Positions 24,307-35,579 are shown, counted from the stretch's first letter. The stretch: DNA of 64,000 bases from an uncultured Chiayiivirga sp. (GCA_934525595.1 CAKSZJ010000006.1:1-64000); one strand, 5' to 3'. The notes: generated from the letters alone by a model not told the origin. Program-made: numbers and translations.

Positions 24307-24336
24307 GCAACCGCCGCGCGCGGCGGTTGCTACACT
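24307..24336 (+). promoter_or_regulatory. 24-bp perfect palindrome followed by -10 box of lacI-type gene
   Basis: Positions 24307-24330 form a perfect palindrome, half-site GCAACCGCCGCG, starting right after the upstream stop codon. TACACT (24331-24336) follows directly and lies 6 nt before the regulator ATG, which would make the transcript leaderless. The palindrome could terminate the upstream operon, or be an autoregulatory operator over the -35 region. Confidence 0.5.
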
Positions 24337-24342
24337 CGCGCC

Positions 24343-25389
24343 ATGGTCCAGGCGCGCCGCTCCAGCAAGAAGACCCGCGTCACCTCGCTCGACATCGCGC
24401 ATCGTGCCGGGGTATCGCAGGCAACGGTGTCGCGCGTGCTGCGCGGCAGCCCGCTGGTCAACGCCGACACCCGCTGCCGCGTCGAGGAGGCGGTGCGCGA
24501 GCTCAACTACAAGGTCGATCGCCACGCCTCCAGCCTGCGCACCCAGCGTGCCGGCACCCTGGCGCTGCTGCTGTTCGAGGACCCGACCGCGGACGACTCG
24601 CACATCAATCCGTTCTTCCTCGCGATGCTGGGCTCGATCACGCGCGCCTGCGCCCGGCACGGGCACGATCTCCTGGTATCGTTCCAGCAGCTTTCCGACG
24701 ACTGGCACGCCGACTACGACGACAGCATGAAGGCCGACGGGCTGATCCTGCTGGGCTATGGCGACTACCTGGCCTACGAGAGCACGCTGGCGCAGCTGGT
24801 CGCGCAGGGCACGCATTTCGTGCGCTGGGGGCACGTCTGGCCCGACCAGCCCGGGGTGACGATCGGCTGCGACAACGCCAACGGCGGGCGGCTCGCCGGC
24901 CGCCACCTGCTGCAGCTGGGGCGGCGGCGCATCGCCTTCCTCGGGAACGCCAGCGACGGGTTCCCGGAGTTCCAGGCCCGCCACCGCGGCTGTGCGCAGG
25001 CGCTGGCGGAAGCGGGCCTCAGTCTGGCTGCCGAGCTTCAGGTGAATGCCGACAGCACCGAACAGGCCGGCTACGAGGCGGCGCGGGCGCTGCTGGCGCA
25101 CGGGCGGTCGTTCGATGCGGTGTTCGCCGCCAGCGACCTGATCGCCATCGGGGCGATGCGCGCGCTGCAGGACGCCGGCCTGCGGGTGCCGGCGGATGTG
25201 GCGGTGGTCGGTTTCGACGGCACGCCGATGGCGCGCTTCTGCAATCCACCGCTCACCACCGTGGTGCAGGACACCACCACGGCGGGCGAGCTCCTGGTGC
25301 AGGCGCTGCTGGCGCAGGTGCGCGGCGAGGACGCCGTCAGCCTGATGCTGCAGCCGACCCTGGACGTGCGCGCCTCCAGCATTGCCTGA
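24343..25389 (+). CDS. LacI family regulator of the maltodextrin cluster
   Basis: The 348-aa product has a LacI helix-turn-helix (about 9-33: TSLDIAHRAGVSQATVSRVLRGSPLVNADT), the hinge-type region and a periplasmic-binding-like sensor domain. The hinge region LNYKVDRHASSLRTQRAGTLALLLF is typical. It faces an amylase/permease operon tail to tail and lies next to two matching 14-bp operators, so it is the probable repressor of the alpha-glucan regulon, relieved by maltose-type sugars. The regulon assignment is inference from position. Confidence 0.9.
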   Translation: MVQARRSSKKTRVTSLDIAHRAGVSQATVSRVLRGSPLVNADTRCRVEEAVRELNYKVDRHASSLRTQRAGTLALLLFEDPTADDSHINPFFLAMLGSITRACARHGHDLLVSFQQLSDDWHADYDDSMKADGLILLGYGDYLAYESTLAQLVAQGTHFVRWGHVWPDQPGVTIGCDNANGGRLAGRHLLQLGRRRIAFLGNASDGFPEFQARHRGCAQALAEAGLSLAAELQVNADSTEQAGYEAARALLAHGRSFDAVFAASDLIAIGAMRALQDAGLRVPADVAVVGFDGTPMARFCNPPLTTVVQDTTTAGELLVQALLAQVRGEDAVSLMLQPTLDVRASSIA

Positions 25390-25402
25390 ACCTGGATGTG
25401 GC

Positions 25403-25420
25403 AGCGGAGCAAGCTCCGCT
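25403..25420. repeat. REP-like hairpin between convergent genes
   Basis: AGCGGAGC-AA-GCTCCGCT is a perfect 8-bp stem. It lies in the 87-bp gap between the convergent regulator and amylase genes, with smaller inverted repeats after it (GCTCT/AGAGC, AGCCG/CGGCT). Its form resembles dispersed REP-type elements of Xanthomonadales and could serve as a bidirectional terminator. Confidence 0.5.
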
Positions 25421-25476
25421 CTACGGCAGCGACGAGATGGCTCTCGCAGAGCCGAGCTTGCCCGGCTGCGGATGCC

Positions 25477-27198
25477 TTATCGCTGCGGCCGCGCTCTCGC
25501 CATCGCCGCATCCAGCGTCGTGACGAGCGTCGGTTCGGTGACGGCGGCATCCAGCAGGTAGACCTGCACGCCATGTGCCGGCACGCTGGCTTCAAGCTTG
25601 CCGCCTGCAGCGACCTCGACCACGCCGCCATCCAGCGCCGAGGCCCAGCGCCCCGCCTGCAGCATCGAATCAACCGCGAAACGCGCCGCCGTATCGCCCT
25701 TGTTGAGCAGCACCAGCGCGATCTGATGTTCGCCCTGATGCTGGTAGACGCGATAGAACGCCGCGCGCGTGCCGTTGAGTTCGAGATTGACCTGCAGGCC
25801 GCGCTGCAGCGCTGGCGAAGCGGCGCGCGCCCGCGCGATGCGGATGAGCGCCGCGCGGATCGGACTGGTTCTGGCCGCTTCGATGCCCTCGACGCCGAAA
25901 TAGTTGCGGTTGCCGCCGTGCTCCGGCCGCCCGCGCATGAAGCCCATTTCCGAGCCGTAATAGACCACCGGAATGCCGCGTGCGGTGAACAGCCAGTGAT
26001 GCGCGTCGATGAAGCCGGCATCGCTGGCGTCCAGGCGCGGCATGTCGTGGTTGTCGTAGAAAGTGGCCAGGTCGTAGGGATTCGCATACGGCCCGTCGGT
26101 GAGGTACAGGGCCGGCGCGAGGCGCGCGAAGCCGGCCTGCGCGTGGCCGAAGGCCGCCTCCATCGCCTCTTTCATCGGGAAGTCCAGCACGCTGGTTTCA
26201 CCCTGGCCGGGCAGGGTGTGGCGGGCGATGACTTCGGCGTCGTAGTTGAAGGCCTCGCCGAACATGAAGAAGCCTGGGCGTTTGGCGCGGATGCGCTGCG
26301 TGAACGCCTGCCAGAACGCATCCGGCATCCAGGCGATGGTGTCGATGCGGAAGGCGTCGGCACCCTGTTCGATCCAGCCGGAGTAGGCATCGACCAGGTA
26401 ATCGAGCACGGCCGGGTTGTCCGGATCGAAATCGGAAAGCTGCGCCAGGTTTCCCTCCAGGAAACCCTCGCCTTCCACCGGGCCGCGCGCGCTGTAGAAA
26501 CGGTGCAGCGGGTTGCCGGCGGGATCGAGCCGGGTCGGATCAAGGTTCTGGTGGTCGGCGAGCAGCGTGCCGTCGCGGTCGAAGATCTTTCCGAACTTGG
26601 GCTGGTCGTGCTCCATGCCCCAGGCCGGGGAGCCGTGGTTGCCCACGATATCCAGCACCAGCTTCATGCCGTGCGCGTGCAGGGCATCGGCCAACTCGCG
26701 AAAGCCCATGCCCGGGCTGGGCAGGTGCTCATCGAGCGTATTGAAGTCCACGCCCCAGTAGCCGTGGTAGCCGGTCTTGCCGCGGTCGGCGAGGCTTCCG
26801 CCGCAGGTCGGCGCGGTGCCGCCGCTGAAGGGCTCGTCCGGGTTGTCCACCACCGGCGTGATCCACACCGCGGTAAAGCCCATTTCGGCGATGTAGTCGA
26901 GATGGTCGGCCAGCCCGCGGAAATCCCCGCCCAGGTAGCCGATGTTGCCGGCCACGCCGCTGCAGGACACCAGCGGGATGTCGAAGGTGCCCTGATCGCG
27001 CTGGTCGTTGGCCGGATCGCCGTTGACGAAGCGGTCGGTCATCACGAAGTACACCGCTTCGCGTGCGAACGGCTCCAGGGTGCCGTAGTACGACGCCACC
27101 GCCGCGGATGTCGCGGACGCATCGGGTGCCTGCGGGGCGCAGGCCGCCAGAGCCACGGCACAGGCCAATGCGGACAGGATGCGGGGAAAGTGGAACAT
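25477..27198 (-). CDS. GH13 alpha-amylase family lipoprotein
   Basis: The 573-aa product has lipobox LAAC (C20). The GH13 barrel shows VVDNPDEPF/GYHGYWGVDF (region I area), nucleophile Asp in DAFRIDTIAW, acid/base Glu in FFMFGEAFNYD and the third Asp in TFYDNHDMPRLD. A C-terminal beta domain follows. It would hydrolyse or transglycosylate alpha-1,4-glucans at the cell surface or in the periplasm. ATG 27198 is chosen over GTG 27201 because GAGG then lies 5 nt upstream. It follows the MFS gene by 7 bp in one operon. Confidence 0.9.
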   Translation of the reverse strand: MFHFPRILSALACAVALAACAPQAPDASATSAAVASYYGTLEPFAREAVYFVMTDRFVNGDPANDQRDQGTFDIPLVSCSGVAGNIGYLGGDFRGLADHLDYIAEMGFTAVWITPVVDNPDEPFSGGTAPTCGGSLADRGKTGYHGYWGVDFNTLDEHLPSPGMGFRELADALHAHGMKLVLDIVGNHGSPAWGMEHDQPKFGKIFDRDGTLLADHQNLDPTRLDPAGNPLHRFYSARGPVEGEGFLEGNLAQLSDFDPDNPAVLDYLVDAYSGWIEQGADAFRIDTIAWMPDAFWQAFTQRIRAKRPGFFMFGEAFNYDAEVIARHTLPGQGETSVLDFPMKEAMEAAFGHAQAGFARLAPALYLTDGPYANPYDLATFYDNHDMPRLDASDAGFIDAHHWLFTARGIPVVYYGSEMGFMRGRPEHGGNRNYFGVEGIEAARTSPIRAALIRIARARAASPALQRGLQVNLELNGTRAAFYRVYQHQGEHQIALVLLNKGDTAARFAVDSMLQAGRWASALDGGVVEVAAGGKLEASVPAHGVQVYLLDAAVTEPTLVTTLDAAMARARPQR

Positions 27199-27205
27199 CA
27201 CGACC

Positions 27206-28693
27206 TCATTCGCGTGTGTCGGGCAGGCGCACCAGCAACACGCACAGGCCGGCCAGGATCAGGCTGATGCCGCCAGCCGCCAGTGCGTTGATCGGACTGC
27301 CGCCCAGGAAGTTTTTCAGCAGGAAGCCGAGCAGGCTGGCGGCCACCAGCTGCGGAATCACGATGAAGAAATTGAAGATGCCCATGTAGGTGCCCATCTT
27401 CACCGCCGGTACCGCATTGGCCAGCATGGCGTAGGGCAGGGACAGGATCGAGGCCCACGCGATGCCGACTCCGACCATCGACAGCAGCAGCCAGCGCGGA
27501 TCCTCGATCCAGCCGATCGACAGGAGGCCCAGCCCGCCGAGCGCGGTGTTGACCAGATGGCTGCCGCACAGCCCGAGGTGACGCACCATCGCGGGAATGG
27601 CGATGGCGGCCAGCGCGGCGAAGCCGTTGTAGGCCGCGAACAGCACGCCGACCCAGTTGGCACCGCTGTTGTACGCCGCCGAGGCCGGATCGGTGCTGTT
27701 GAAGTGCACTTCGGTGACCGCCGCCGTGGTGTAGATCCACATCGCGAACAGCGCGAACCATGAAAAGAACTGCACCGGGGCGAGCTGTGCCATCGTCGGC
27801 GGCATGTCGCGCACGTCGTCCAGGATGCGGGTGAAGGCGTTGTCGCAGGAAAGACAAGTGCGAAGCAGGAAGGCCAGTCCAACTCCCGCCAGGAGGCCCG
27901 CAAGGATGTGGAGCGCCGGATCGAGGCCGCGCGTGGCCACGACGACGGCCAGCAGCACGCCGGCCAGTACGGCGGCAGCGGCGAGGCGGCGCACGAGGCC
28001 GGGATTGCCGGCGCGCCGCGGCGGCGCGGGCGAGGCGTCCCAGCGCGCCAGTGCCTCGGGCGGGTACTCGCGCGTGCGCAGGACGGTCCAGCCGATCGCG
28101 CCCAGCAGCACCGCGCCGCCGGCGTAGAAGGCGTAGCGCACGGTGTCGGGAATCTGCCCTTCCGGTGCGGTGTTCGCCACGCCGGCCTTTTCCAGCAGGA
28201 AGGGCAGCAGGCTGGCCACGACCGAGCCCGTGCCGATGAAGAAACCTTGCATCGCAAAGCCGGTCGGACGCTGCGACGGCGGCAGCTGGTCGCCGACGAA
28301 GGCGCGAAACGGCTCCATCGAAATGTTGATCGATGCATCCAGCACCCACAGCATGCCGGCGGCGACCCAGAGCGCGGGGGCGTTGGGAAAGGCGAACAGC
28401 GCGAGCGAAGCCATCACCGCGCCGACGAGGAAGTAGGGTCGGCGTCGTCCCAGGCCGGTCCAGGTGCGGTCGGAGAGATAGCCGACGACCGGCTGCACCA
28501 GGAGGCCGGTCAGCGGTGCCGCCACCCACAACAGCGGGATGGCGTCCATGTCCGCGCCGAGCGTCTGGAAGATGCGGCTGACGTTGGCGTTCTGCAGGGC
28601 AAAGCCGAACTGGATGCCGAGGAAACCGAAGCACATGTTCCAGATCTGCCAGAACGACAGGCGCGGTCTTTCCGCCATGACGGATACGTTCAT
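27206..28693 (-). CDS. MFS sugar transporter, SLC45/sucrose-maltose type
   Basis: The 495-aa, 12-helix permease has the MFS loop signature in the SLC45-like form (GYLSDRTWTGLGRRRPYFLVGAV, about 62-84) and a matching early motif (WQIWNMCFGFLGIQFGFALQNANVSRIF). Proteins of this group carry maltose or sucrose with protons and are common in Xanthomonadales maltose clusters. The start at 28693 has a GAGGGAGG stretch upstream; ATG 28678 is a weaker alternative. It is the first gene of the operon with the amylase, divergent from the alpha-glucosidase across an operator. Confidence 0.9.
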   Translation of the reverse strand: MNVSVMAERPRLSFWQIWNMCFGFLGIQFGFALQNANVSRIFQTLGADMDAIPLLWVAAPLTGLLVQPVVGYLSDRTWTGLGRRRPYFLVGAVMASLALFAFPNAPALWVAAGMLWVLDASINISMEPFRAFVGDQLPPSQRPTGFAMQGFFIGTGSVVASLLPFLLEKAGVANTAPEGQIPDTVRYAFYAGGAVLLGAIGWTVLRTREYPPEALARWDASPAPPRRAGNPGLVRRLAAAAVLAGVLLAVVVATRGLDPALHILAGLLAGVGLAFLLRTCLSCDNAFTRILDDVRDMPPTMAQLAPVQFFSWFALFAMWIYTTAAVTEVHFNSTDPASAAYNSGANWVGVLFAAYNGFAALAAIAIPAMVRHLGLCGSHLVNTALGGLGLLSIGWIEDPRWLLLSMVGVGIAWASILSLPYAMLANAVPAVKMGTYMGIFNFFIVIPQLVAASLLGFLLKNFLGGSPINALAAGGISLILAGLCVLLVRLPDTRE

Positions 28694-28770
28694 GCCTCCC
28701 TCTTCCCTTGTGCCGGTCTGTGCCGGATGCCTGACGACACCGTATAGCGCAGGTTGCGCCCATCGGCCCC

Positions 28771-28784
28771 TGTAAACGTATTCA
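28771..28784. promoter_or_regulatory. LacI-family operator in divergent MFS/alpha-glucosidase promoter
   Basis: TGTAAACGTATTCA (reverse TGAATACGTTTACA) is a near-palindrome centred on CG, as in LacI-family sites. It differs by two positions from the site at 32652-32665. It lies between starts 28693 (minus) and 28855 (plus), so one bound repressor could block both operons. CATAGT at 28820-28825 may be the -10 for the plus-strand gene. Confidence 0.7.
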
Positions 28785-28854
28785 CCGCGCAGTGGTTCTC
28801 GCGGCGGGCGCGCAGGCGGCATAGTCGCCCACGACGACTGCGGGCGGGGGCCGA

Positions 28855-30468
<1,614 letters not shown>

Positions 30469-30472
30469 GGAG

Positions 30473-32521
30473 ATGCGCGCGATGCGGATGGCGGCCTGGA
30501 TCGCGTGGCTCCTCGTTCTGGCCGTGCCGGGCCATGCCCGGGCCGGCACGGTGGCGACGGTTGCCTCGCCGGACGGGCGCATCACGGTGAGTCTGGCGCT
30601 CGATGGCGACGGGCGGCCGAGCTATCGCGTGAAACACGACGGGCGCGCGCTGCTGGGCGACTCGCGCCTGGGTTTCATCTTCGCCAACGGCCGCCAGCTG
30701 CTGCGCCGCCTGCGGCTGGAGTCCGCATCGGAAAGCCACCACGACATCACCTGGGAACAGCCCTGGGGCGAGCGCCGCCTGGTGCGCGACCAGCACAACG
30801 AGCTGCGCGTGCGCCTGACCGAGGATGCGCCCGATCCGCGCCGCGTCGACCTCGTGTTCCGGGTGTTCGACGACGGCGTGGGCTTTCGCTACGAACTGCC
30901 GGCGCAGCCGCACCTGGCCGAGGCCCGCATCGTGCAGGAGCTGACCGGGTTCGCGCTCGCGCGCCCGGCGACGGCGTGGTGGATCCCGGCGCTGGAATGG
31001 AACCGCGAGGAATACTTGTACCGCCGCACCGCGCTGACGGAAGTCGGCATCGCGCAGACGCCGCTGACGCTGCGCACCGACGATGGCCTGCACCTGAGCA
31101 TCCACGAAGCCGCGCTGGTCGACTACGCCGGCATGAACCTGATGCATGCCGGCAGCGGCGACCTGCGCGCGGCGCTCACGCCGGCCGCCGACGGCGCGCC
31201 GGTGGTGCGCGCCACGCCCTTCGCAACGCCGTGGCGCACGATCACCATCAGCCCGCGCGCCGGCGGGCTGGTCGAATCCAGCCTGATCCTCAACCTCAAC
31301 GAACCCAATGCGATCGGCGACGTGAGCTGGTTCACGCCGGCCAAATACGTCGGGGTATGGTGGTCGCTGCATCTGGACACCGAGAGCTGGGCCACCGGCC
31401 CAAAGCACGGTGCCACGACCGGAAACACCAAGCGCTACATCGACTTCGCCGCCGCCAACGGCTTTCGCGGGGTGCTGGTCGAAGGCTGGAATCCGGGCTG
31501 GGACGGCGACTGGTTCGCCAACGGCTGGGGCTTCGACTTCACCCGCCCCACGCCCGACTTCGATCTGGAAGCACTGGCGCGCTACGCTGCCGGCAAGGGC
31601 GTGCACCTGGTCGGCCACCACGAAACCGGCTGCGCGGTCAGCCACTACGAGCGCCAGATGGACGCGGCGTTTGCGCTGTACGCGCGCCACGGCGTGGATG
31701 TGGTCAAGACCGGCTATGTCTGCGACGCCGGCCAGATCGAACGCCAGGATGAAACCGGTGTGCCGGTGCGGCGCGAGTGGCACGAAGGCCAGTGGATGAG
31801 CAACCACCACTTGCGCGTGGTGCAGGCGGCCGCGCGCCAGCGCATCGCGCTCAACCCGCACGAACCGATCAAGGACACCGGCCTGCGCCGTACCTGGCCC
31901 AACTGGGTTTCGCGCGAGGGCGCGCGCGGCATGGAGTACAACGCCTGGGCCAATCCGCCCAACCCGCCCGAGCACGAACCCACCCTGGTGTTCACCCGGA
32001 TGCTGGCCGGACCGATGGATTACACGCCCGGCGTTCTCAGCCTGACCGGGCGCAACGGGCAGGAGATCCCCGGCACGCTGGCGCGCCAGCTGGCGCTTTA
32101 CGTCGCGCTATACAGCCCGATCCAGATGGTGGCGGACCTACCCCAACACTATGCGCAGCACGCCGAAGCCTTCGAGTTCATCCGCGAGGTCGCGGTCGAC
32201 TGGGACGAAAGTCGCGTGCTGGCCGGCGAGGTGGGCGAGTACGTGGCAATCGCGCGCAAGCAGCGCGATGCCTCCGATTGGTTTCTGGGCGCGATCAACG
32301 ACCGCAGCGCGCGGACCTTGGCATTGAAGCTGGATTTCCTCGAGTCCGGCGTGCGCTACCGCGCGCGAGTTTATCGCGACGGCAAGCGCGCCGGCTGGCG
32401 CGGTCCGGAACGCTTCCGCTTCGTGCGCGAGGAGAAGATCGTGACGCGCGATGACGTCATGACGCTGCGGCTGGCCGCAGGCGGCGGCGCGGCGGTGCGC
32501 TTTTCGCGCGAGCCGGAGTGA
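30473..32521 (+). CDS. GH97 alpha-glucosidase (SusB-like), exported
   Basis: The 682-aa product has a signal peptide (AAWIAWLLVLAVPGHARA). The GH97 N-terminal beta-sandwich (about 25-270) is followed by the barrel (about 290-570: GVLVEGWNPGWDGDW, VGHHETG, LNPHEPIKDTGLRRTWPN, GARGMEYNAW) and a C-terminal beta domain. Glutamates in the HHETG, NPHEP and GMEYN segments fit the calcium/base/acid residues of inverting GH97 enzymes, not the aspartate-bearing retaining ones; the alignment is by eye. It likely works in the periplasm on maltooligosaccharides. Met codons at 30473, 30482 and 30488 are alternative starts; all keep the signal peptide. Confidence 0.9.
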   Translation: MRAMRMAAWIAWLLVLAVPGHARAGTVATVASPDGRITVSLALDGDGRPSYRVKHDGRALLGDSRLGFIFANGRQLLRRLRLESASESHHDITWEQPWGERRLVRDQHNELRVRLTEDAPDPRRVDLVFRVFDDGVGFRYELPAQPHLAEARIVQELTGFALARPATAWWIPALEWNREEYLYRRTALTEVGIAQTPLTLRTDDGLHLSIHEAALVDYAGMNLMHAGSGDLRAALTPAADGAPVVRATPFATPWRTITISPRAGGLVESSLILNLNEPNAIGDVSWFTPAKYVGVWWSLHLDTESWATGPKHGATTGNTKRYIDFAAANGFRGVLVEGWNPGWDGDWFANGWGFDFTRPTPDFDLEALARYAAGKGVHLVGHHETGCAVSHYERQMDAAFALYARHGVDVVKTGYVCDAGQIERQDETGVPVRREWHEGQWMSNHHLRVVQAAARQRIALNPHEPIKDTGLRRTWPNWVSREGARGMEYNAWANPPNPPEHEPTLVFTRMLAGPMDYTPGVLSLTGRNGQEIPGTLARQLALYVALYSPIQMVADLPQHYAQHAEAFEFIREVAVDWDESRVLAGEVGEYVAIARKQRDASDWFLGAINDRSARTLALKLDFLESGVRYRARVYRDGKRAGWRGPERFRFVREEKIVTRDDVMTLRLAAGGGAAVRFSREPE

Positions 32522-32529
32522 TCGCGCGG

Positions 32530-32553
32530 GCCCGCGAGCAACGGTCCGCGGGC
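32530..32553 (+). terminator. GC-rich hairpin after GH97 gene
   Basis: GCCCGCG (32530-32536) pairs with CGCGGGC (32547-32553) across a 10-nt loop, 8 bp after the stop codon. No T-run follows. Confidence 0.45.
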
Positions 32554-32651
32554 TTGGCCAAGGGTGCATGCGAATGCGCCGCGCGGGCGCGCGTGCGCGT
32601 GCGCAAACCGTTGCGGCGCGCCGCTCCGAAGGTTTTCGACCGGGCGCGGGA

Positions 32652-32665
32652 TGAATACGTATGCA
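32652..32665. promoter_or_regulatory. LacI-family operator upstream of TonB-dependent receptor
   Basis: TGAATACGTATGCA matches the site at 28771-28784 read on the other strand (shared pattern TGAATACGTWTRCA). It lies about 120 bp upstream of the receptor start, near a weak promoter (TTTCGC, 16 nt, TACCAT ending near 32697). Confidence 0.65.
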
Positions 32666-32787
32666 GCCCCTTTCGCTTGCCGGCGGCGTGCTTACCATCG
32701 TCGCAGCCGTGCGAATTGGTCATCGGCACGTAACACGACGGGGCGGCCATGGATCGCCCGGGGATCGCAAAACCACTGGAGGGGATC

Positions 32788-35556
32788 ATGCTGCAGATGA
32801 AGAGGAACCTGTTGAGCGTGGCGCTGGCCGCGGCGGTGCTGGGCATGTGCGTGCCGGTGCACGCCCAGGACGAGGCATCGTCCGGGCAGGAGGCCGCGAA
32901 GAACCGCAAGGGCGAGAACGCCAAGGAGCTCGACAAGGTCGTGGTGGTCGGTATCCGCGGCGGCATCGAGCGCGCCATCGACATCAAGAGGGAATCCACC
33001 TCCATCGTCGAGGCGATCTCGGCGGAGGACATCGGCAAGCTGCCGGACGTCTCCATCGCCGAGTCGATCGCGCGCCTGCCCGGACTGGCCGCGCAGCGCG
33101 TCGCCGGCCGCGCGCAGGTGATCAGCGTGCGCGGCCTGTCGCCGGACTTCGCCACGACCCTCCTCAACGGGCGCGAGCTGGTCAGCACCGGCGACAACCG
33201 CAGCGTCGAGTTCGACCAGTATCCCTCCGAGCTGATGGCTGGCGTCACGGTCTACAAGACGCCTGATGCCGCGCTGGTCGGGCAGGGCCTGTCGGGCACG
33301 ATGGACATGCGCACCGTGCGGCCGCTGGATTACAGCGAGCCCGTCTTCGCGGTGAGCGGGCGCTGGCAGCGCAACTCGCTCGGCTCGGCCGCGAATGCCG
33401 ACGGCAACGGAAACCGCTTCAACGCCAGCTACATCGGCCAGAACGCCGGCGGCAATGTCGGTTTCTCGATCGGCTACTCGCACTCGGATACGCCGATCCA
33501 GGAAGAACAGGTCGGCCTCTACGAGCCCTGGCAGGCGATCGGCGACAACTGGCGTCCGGGCGTGGCCGCCGGCACCTACTACTCGGACGGCATCAAGGCG
33601 CTGCGCCGCACCGGCTACACCAAGCGCGACGGCGTGATGGGCACCCTGGAGTTCCGCAACGCCGGCTCCTGGATCAGCACCTTCGACTTGTTCTATTCCA
33701 AGGCGCACCAGGAAAACACCGCCAACCAGTTCGAAGTCCACATCGGCGACTACAACGGCGGCTTCGACCGTCTCGCGGTGGACGGCGCGCAGGTCAACGG
33801 CAACGGCACCTTCACCGGCGGCACCGCCGGCAACGTCTATCCGCTGGTGCGCGGCATGTACAACGACCGCGAGGACACGATCCGCGCGCTGGGCTGGCGC
33901 AACGAGTTCGTGATCGGCATGGCGGACCTGATGTTCGACCTGAACTGGTCGCGCGCCGACCGCGACGAGCTGAACCTGGAGAACAACACCCAGCTGATGC
34001 CGTCGCCGCAGCTCGATTCGATCAACCTGGCGCTGCGCTCCAACGGCTTCTCGCAGCTGGTGCCCGGACGCGATTATTCGGATCCTTCGACCCTGTTCCT
34101 CGCCAACACCATCTACGGCTCGGGCTACGGCAAGGTGCCGCGCGTGGAGGACGAGCTCAAGGGTGCCAAGCTGGTGGCGACCGTGCCGGCACCGCAGGCG
34201 ATGAGCAACGCCCTGTCCGACATTTCCTTCGGCCTCAACCGCGCCGACCGCAGCAAGGACAAGAGCCAGCCGGAAGGCGCGATCGAGCTGGGCGCGCAGG
34301 GCATCACCCCGGTCGGTTCCGAGTTCCAGTACGGCCTGGTCGACCTGGGCTTCGCCGGCATCGGCATGATCCCCTCATGGAACGTGCCCGGTGCCGTGGG
34401 CCAGTACATGCGTTTCAACCCGAGCGACAGCTCGGCGGCCTACCTCATCCCGAAGGCGTGGACGGTCGAGGAAACCATCGACACCGCCTTCGTGCAGGCC
34501 AACATCGACTCCCGCTGGGGTTCGGTGCCGGTGCGCGGCAACGTCGGCGTGCAGATCCAGCACACCGACCAGTCCTCGCATTCGCGGGTGTGGGACAGCT
34601 CACAGCCCGCCGGTCAGGAAATCCGCCCCTACGGCAACGGCAAGAGCTATACCGACGTGCTGCCGAGCCTCAACCTGGCGTTCTCGCTGGGCGAGGACCA
34701 GACCCTGCGCCTGGCGCTGGCGCGGCAGGTGGCGCGGGCACGGGTCGATCAGCTGCGTTCCTCGGTCGAGTTCGGCGTCGATCCGGCCACCGGCAAGCCC
34801 GGCGCGGGCGGCGGCAATCCGCAGCTCGATCCGTGGCGTGCCAATGCCTTCGACCTGTCTTGGGAAAAGTATTTCGGGTCGCGCGCCTACGTTGCCGCGG
34901 CGTTCTTCTACAAGGACCTGCGCAGCTACATCTTCACCCAGACCCGCGACGGCTATGACTTCACCGACCTTCTGGTCGGCTATGTGCCGCCGCCGGGATC
35001 GGCACCGGTGCTGAGCACCGGCACCATGACTGCGCCGTTCAACGGTGGCGGCGGCACGCTCAAGGGCATCGAGCTGACCGGCTCGCTGCCGCTGGATCTG
35101 TTCACCCCGGTGCTGGAAGGCTTCGGCGTGGTGGCGAGCGCCAGCTTCAACGACAGCAGCATCGAAGTGCTCGATCCCGAGAGCGCAAGCAGCGTGGGCT
35201 CGGGCCCCATCGACCTGCCGGGGCTGTCCAAGCGCGTCTACAACTTCACCGTGTACTACGAGCGCAACGGCTTCGAGTTCCGCGTCAACAACCGGCGCCG
35301 TTCCGACTTCATCGGCGAGATCGGGAACTTCGATGGCAACCGCACCCTGCGCTATGTGGTCGGCGAGAACATCACCGATGCCCAGGTCAGCTACAGCTTC
35401 GCCGCCGGCAGCGGGCTGGAGGGTCTGAGCCTGCTGCTGCAGGCCAGCAACCTGACCGATGAGGCCTACCGCACCTATGCCGGCAGCAAGGACCGCCCGC
35501 TCGAGTACATCAAGTGGGGACGCACCCTGTTGATCGGGGCCAGCTACAAGTTCTGA
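32788..35556 (+). CDS. TonB-dependent receptor, Xanthomonas/Caulobacter type, probably for maltodextrins
   Basis: The 922-aa outer-membrane receptor has a signal peptide (NLLSVALAAAVLGMCVPVHAQ). The plug domain (about 50-170) carries the family's typical sequence EAISAEDIGKLPDVSIAESIARLPGLAAQRV and VRGLSPDFATTLLNGRE. A 22-strand barrel ends in the canonical aromatic C-terminus (LLIGASYKF). ATG 32788 is chosen for the ribosome site GGAGGGG upstream. The substrate is inferred from the alpha-glucan cluster and from the operator shared with the permease/glucosidase promoter. Confidence 0.93.
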   Translation: MLQMKRNLLSVALAAAVLGMCVPVHAQDEASSGQEAAKNRKGENAKELDKVVVVGIRGGIERAIDIKRESTSIVEAISAEDIGKLPDVSIAESIARLPGLAAQRVAGRAQVISVRGLSPDFATTLLNGRELVSTGDNRSVEFDQYPSELMAGVTVYKTPDAALVGQGLSGTMDMRTVRPLDYSEPVFAVSGRWQRNSLGSAANADGNGNRFNASYIGQNAGGNVGFSIGYSHSDTPIQEEQVGLYEPWQAIGDNWRPGVAAGTYYSDGIKALRRTGYTKRDGVMGTLEFRNAGSWISTFDLFYSKAHQENTANQFEVHIGDYNGGFDRLAVDGAQVNGNGTFTGGTAGNVYPLVRGMYNDREDTIRALGWRNEFVIGMADLMFDLNWSRADRDELNLENNTQLMPSPQLDSINLALRSNGFSQLVPGRDYSDPSTLFLANTIYGSGYGKVPRVEDELKGAKLVATVPAPQAMSNALSDISFGLNRADRSKDKSQPEGAIELGAQGITPVGSEFQYGLVDLGFAGIGMIPSWNVPGAVGQYMRFNPSDSSAAYLIPKAWTVEETIDTAFVQANIDSRWGSVPVRGNVGVQIQHTDQSSHSRVWDSSQPAGQEIRPYGNGKSYTDVLPSLNLAFSLGEDQTLRLALARQVARARVDQLRSSVEFGVDPATGKPGAGGGNPQLDPWRANAFDLSWEKYFGSRAYVAAAFFYKDLRSYIFTQTRDGYDFTDLLVGYVPPPGSAPVLSTGTMTAPFNGGGGTLKGIELTGSLPLDLFTPVLEGFGVVASASFNDSSIEVLDPESASSVGSGPIDLPGLSKRVYNFTVYYERNGFEFRVNNRRRSDFIGEIGNFDGNRTLRYVVGENITDAQVSYSFAAGSGLEGLSLLLQASNLTDEAYRTYAGSKDRPLEYIKWGRTLLIGASYKF

Positions 35557-35579
35557 GCCGCGTCGGGACGTTGCATGAG

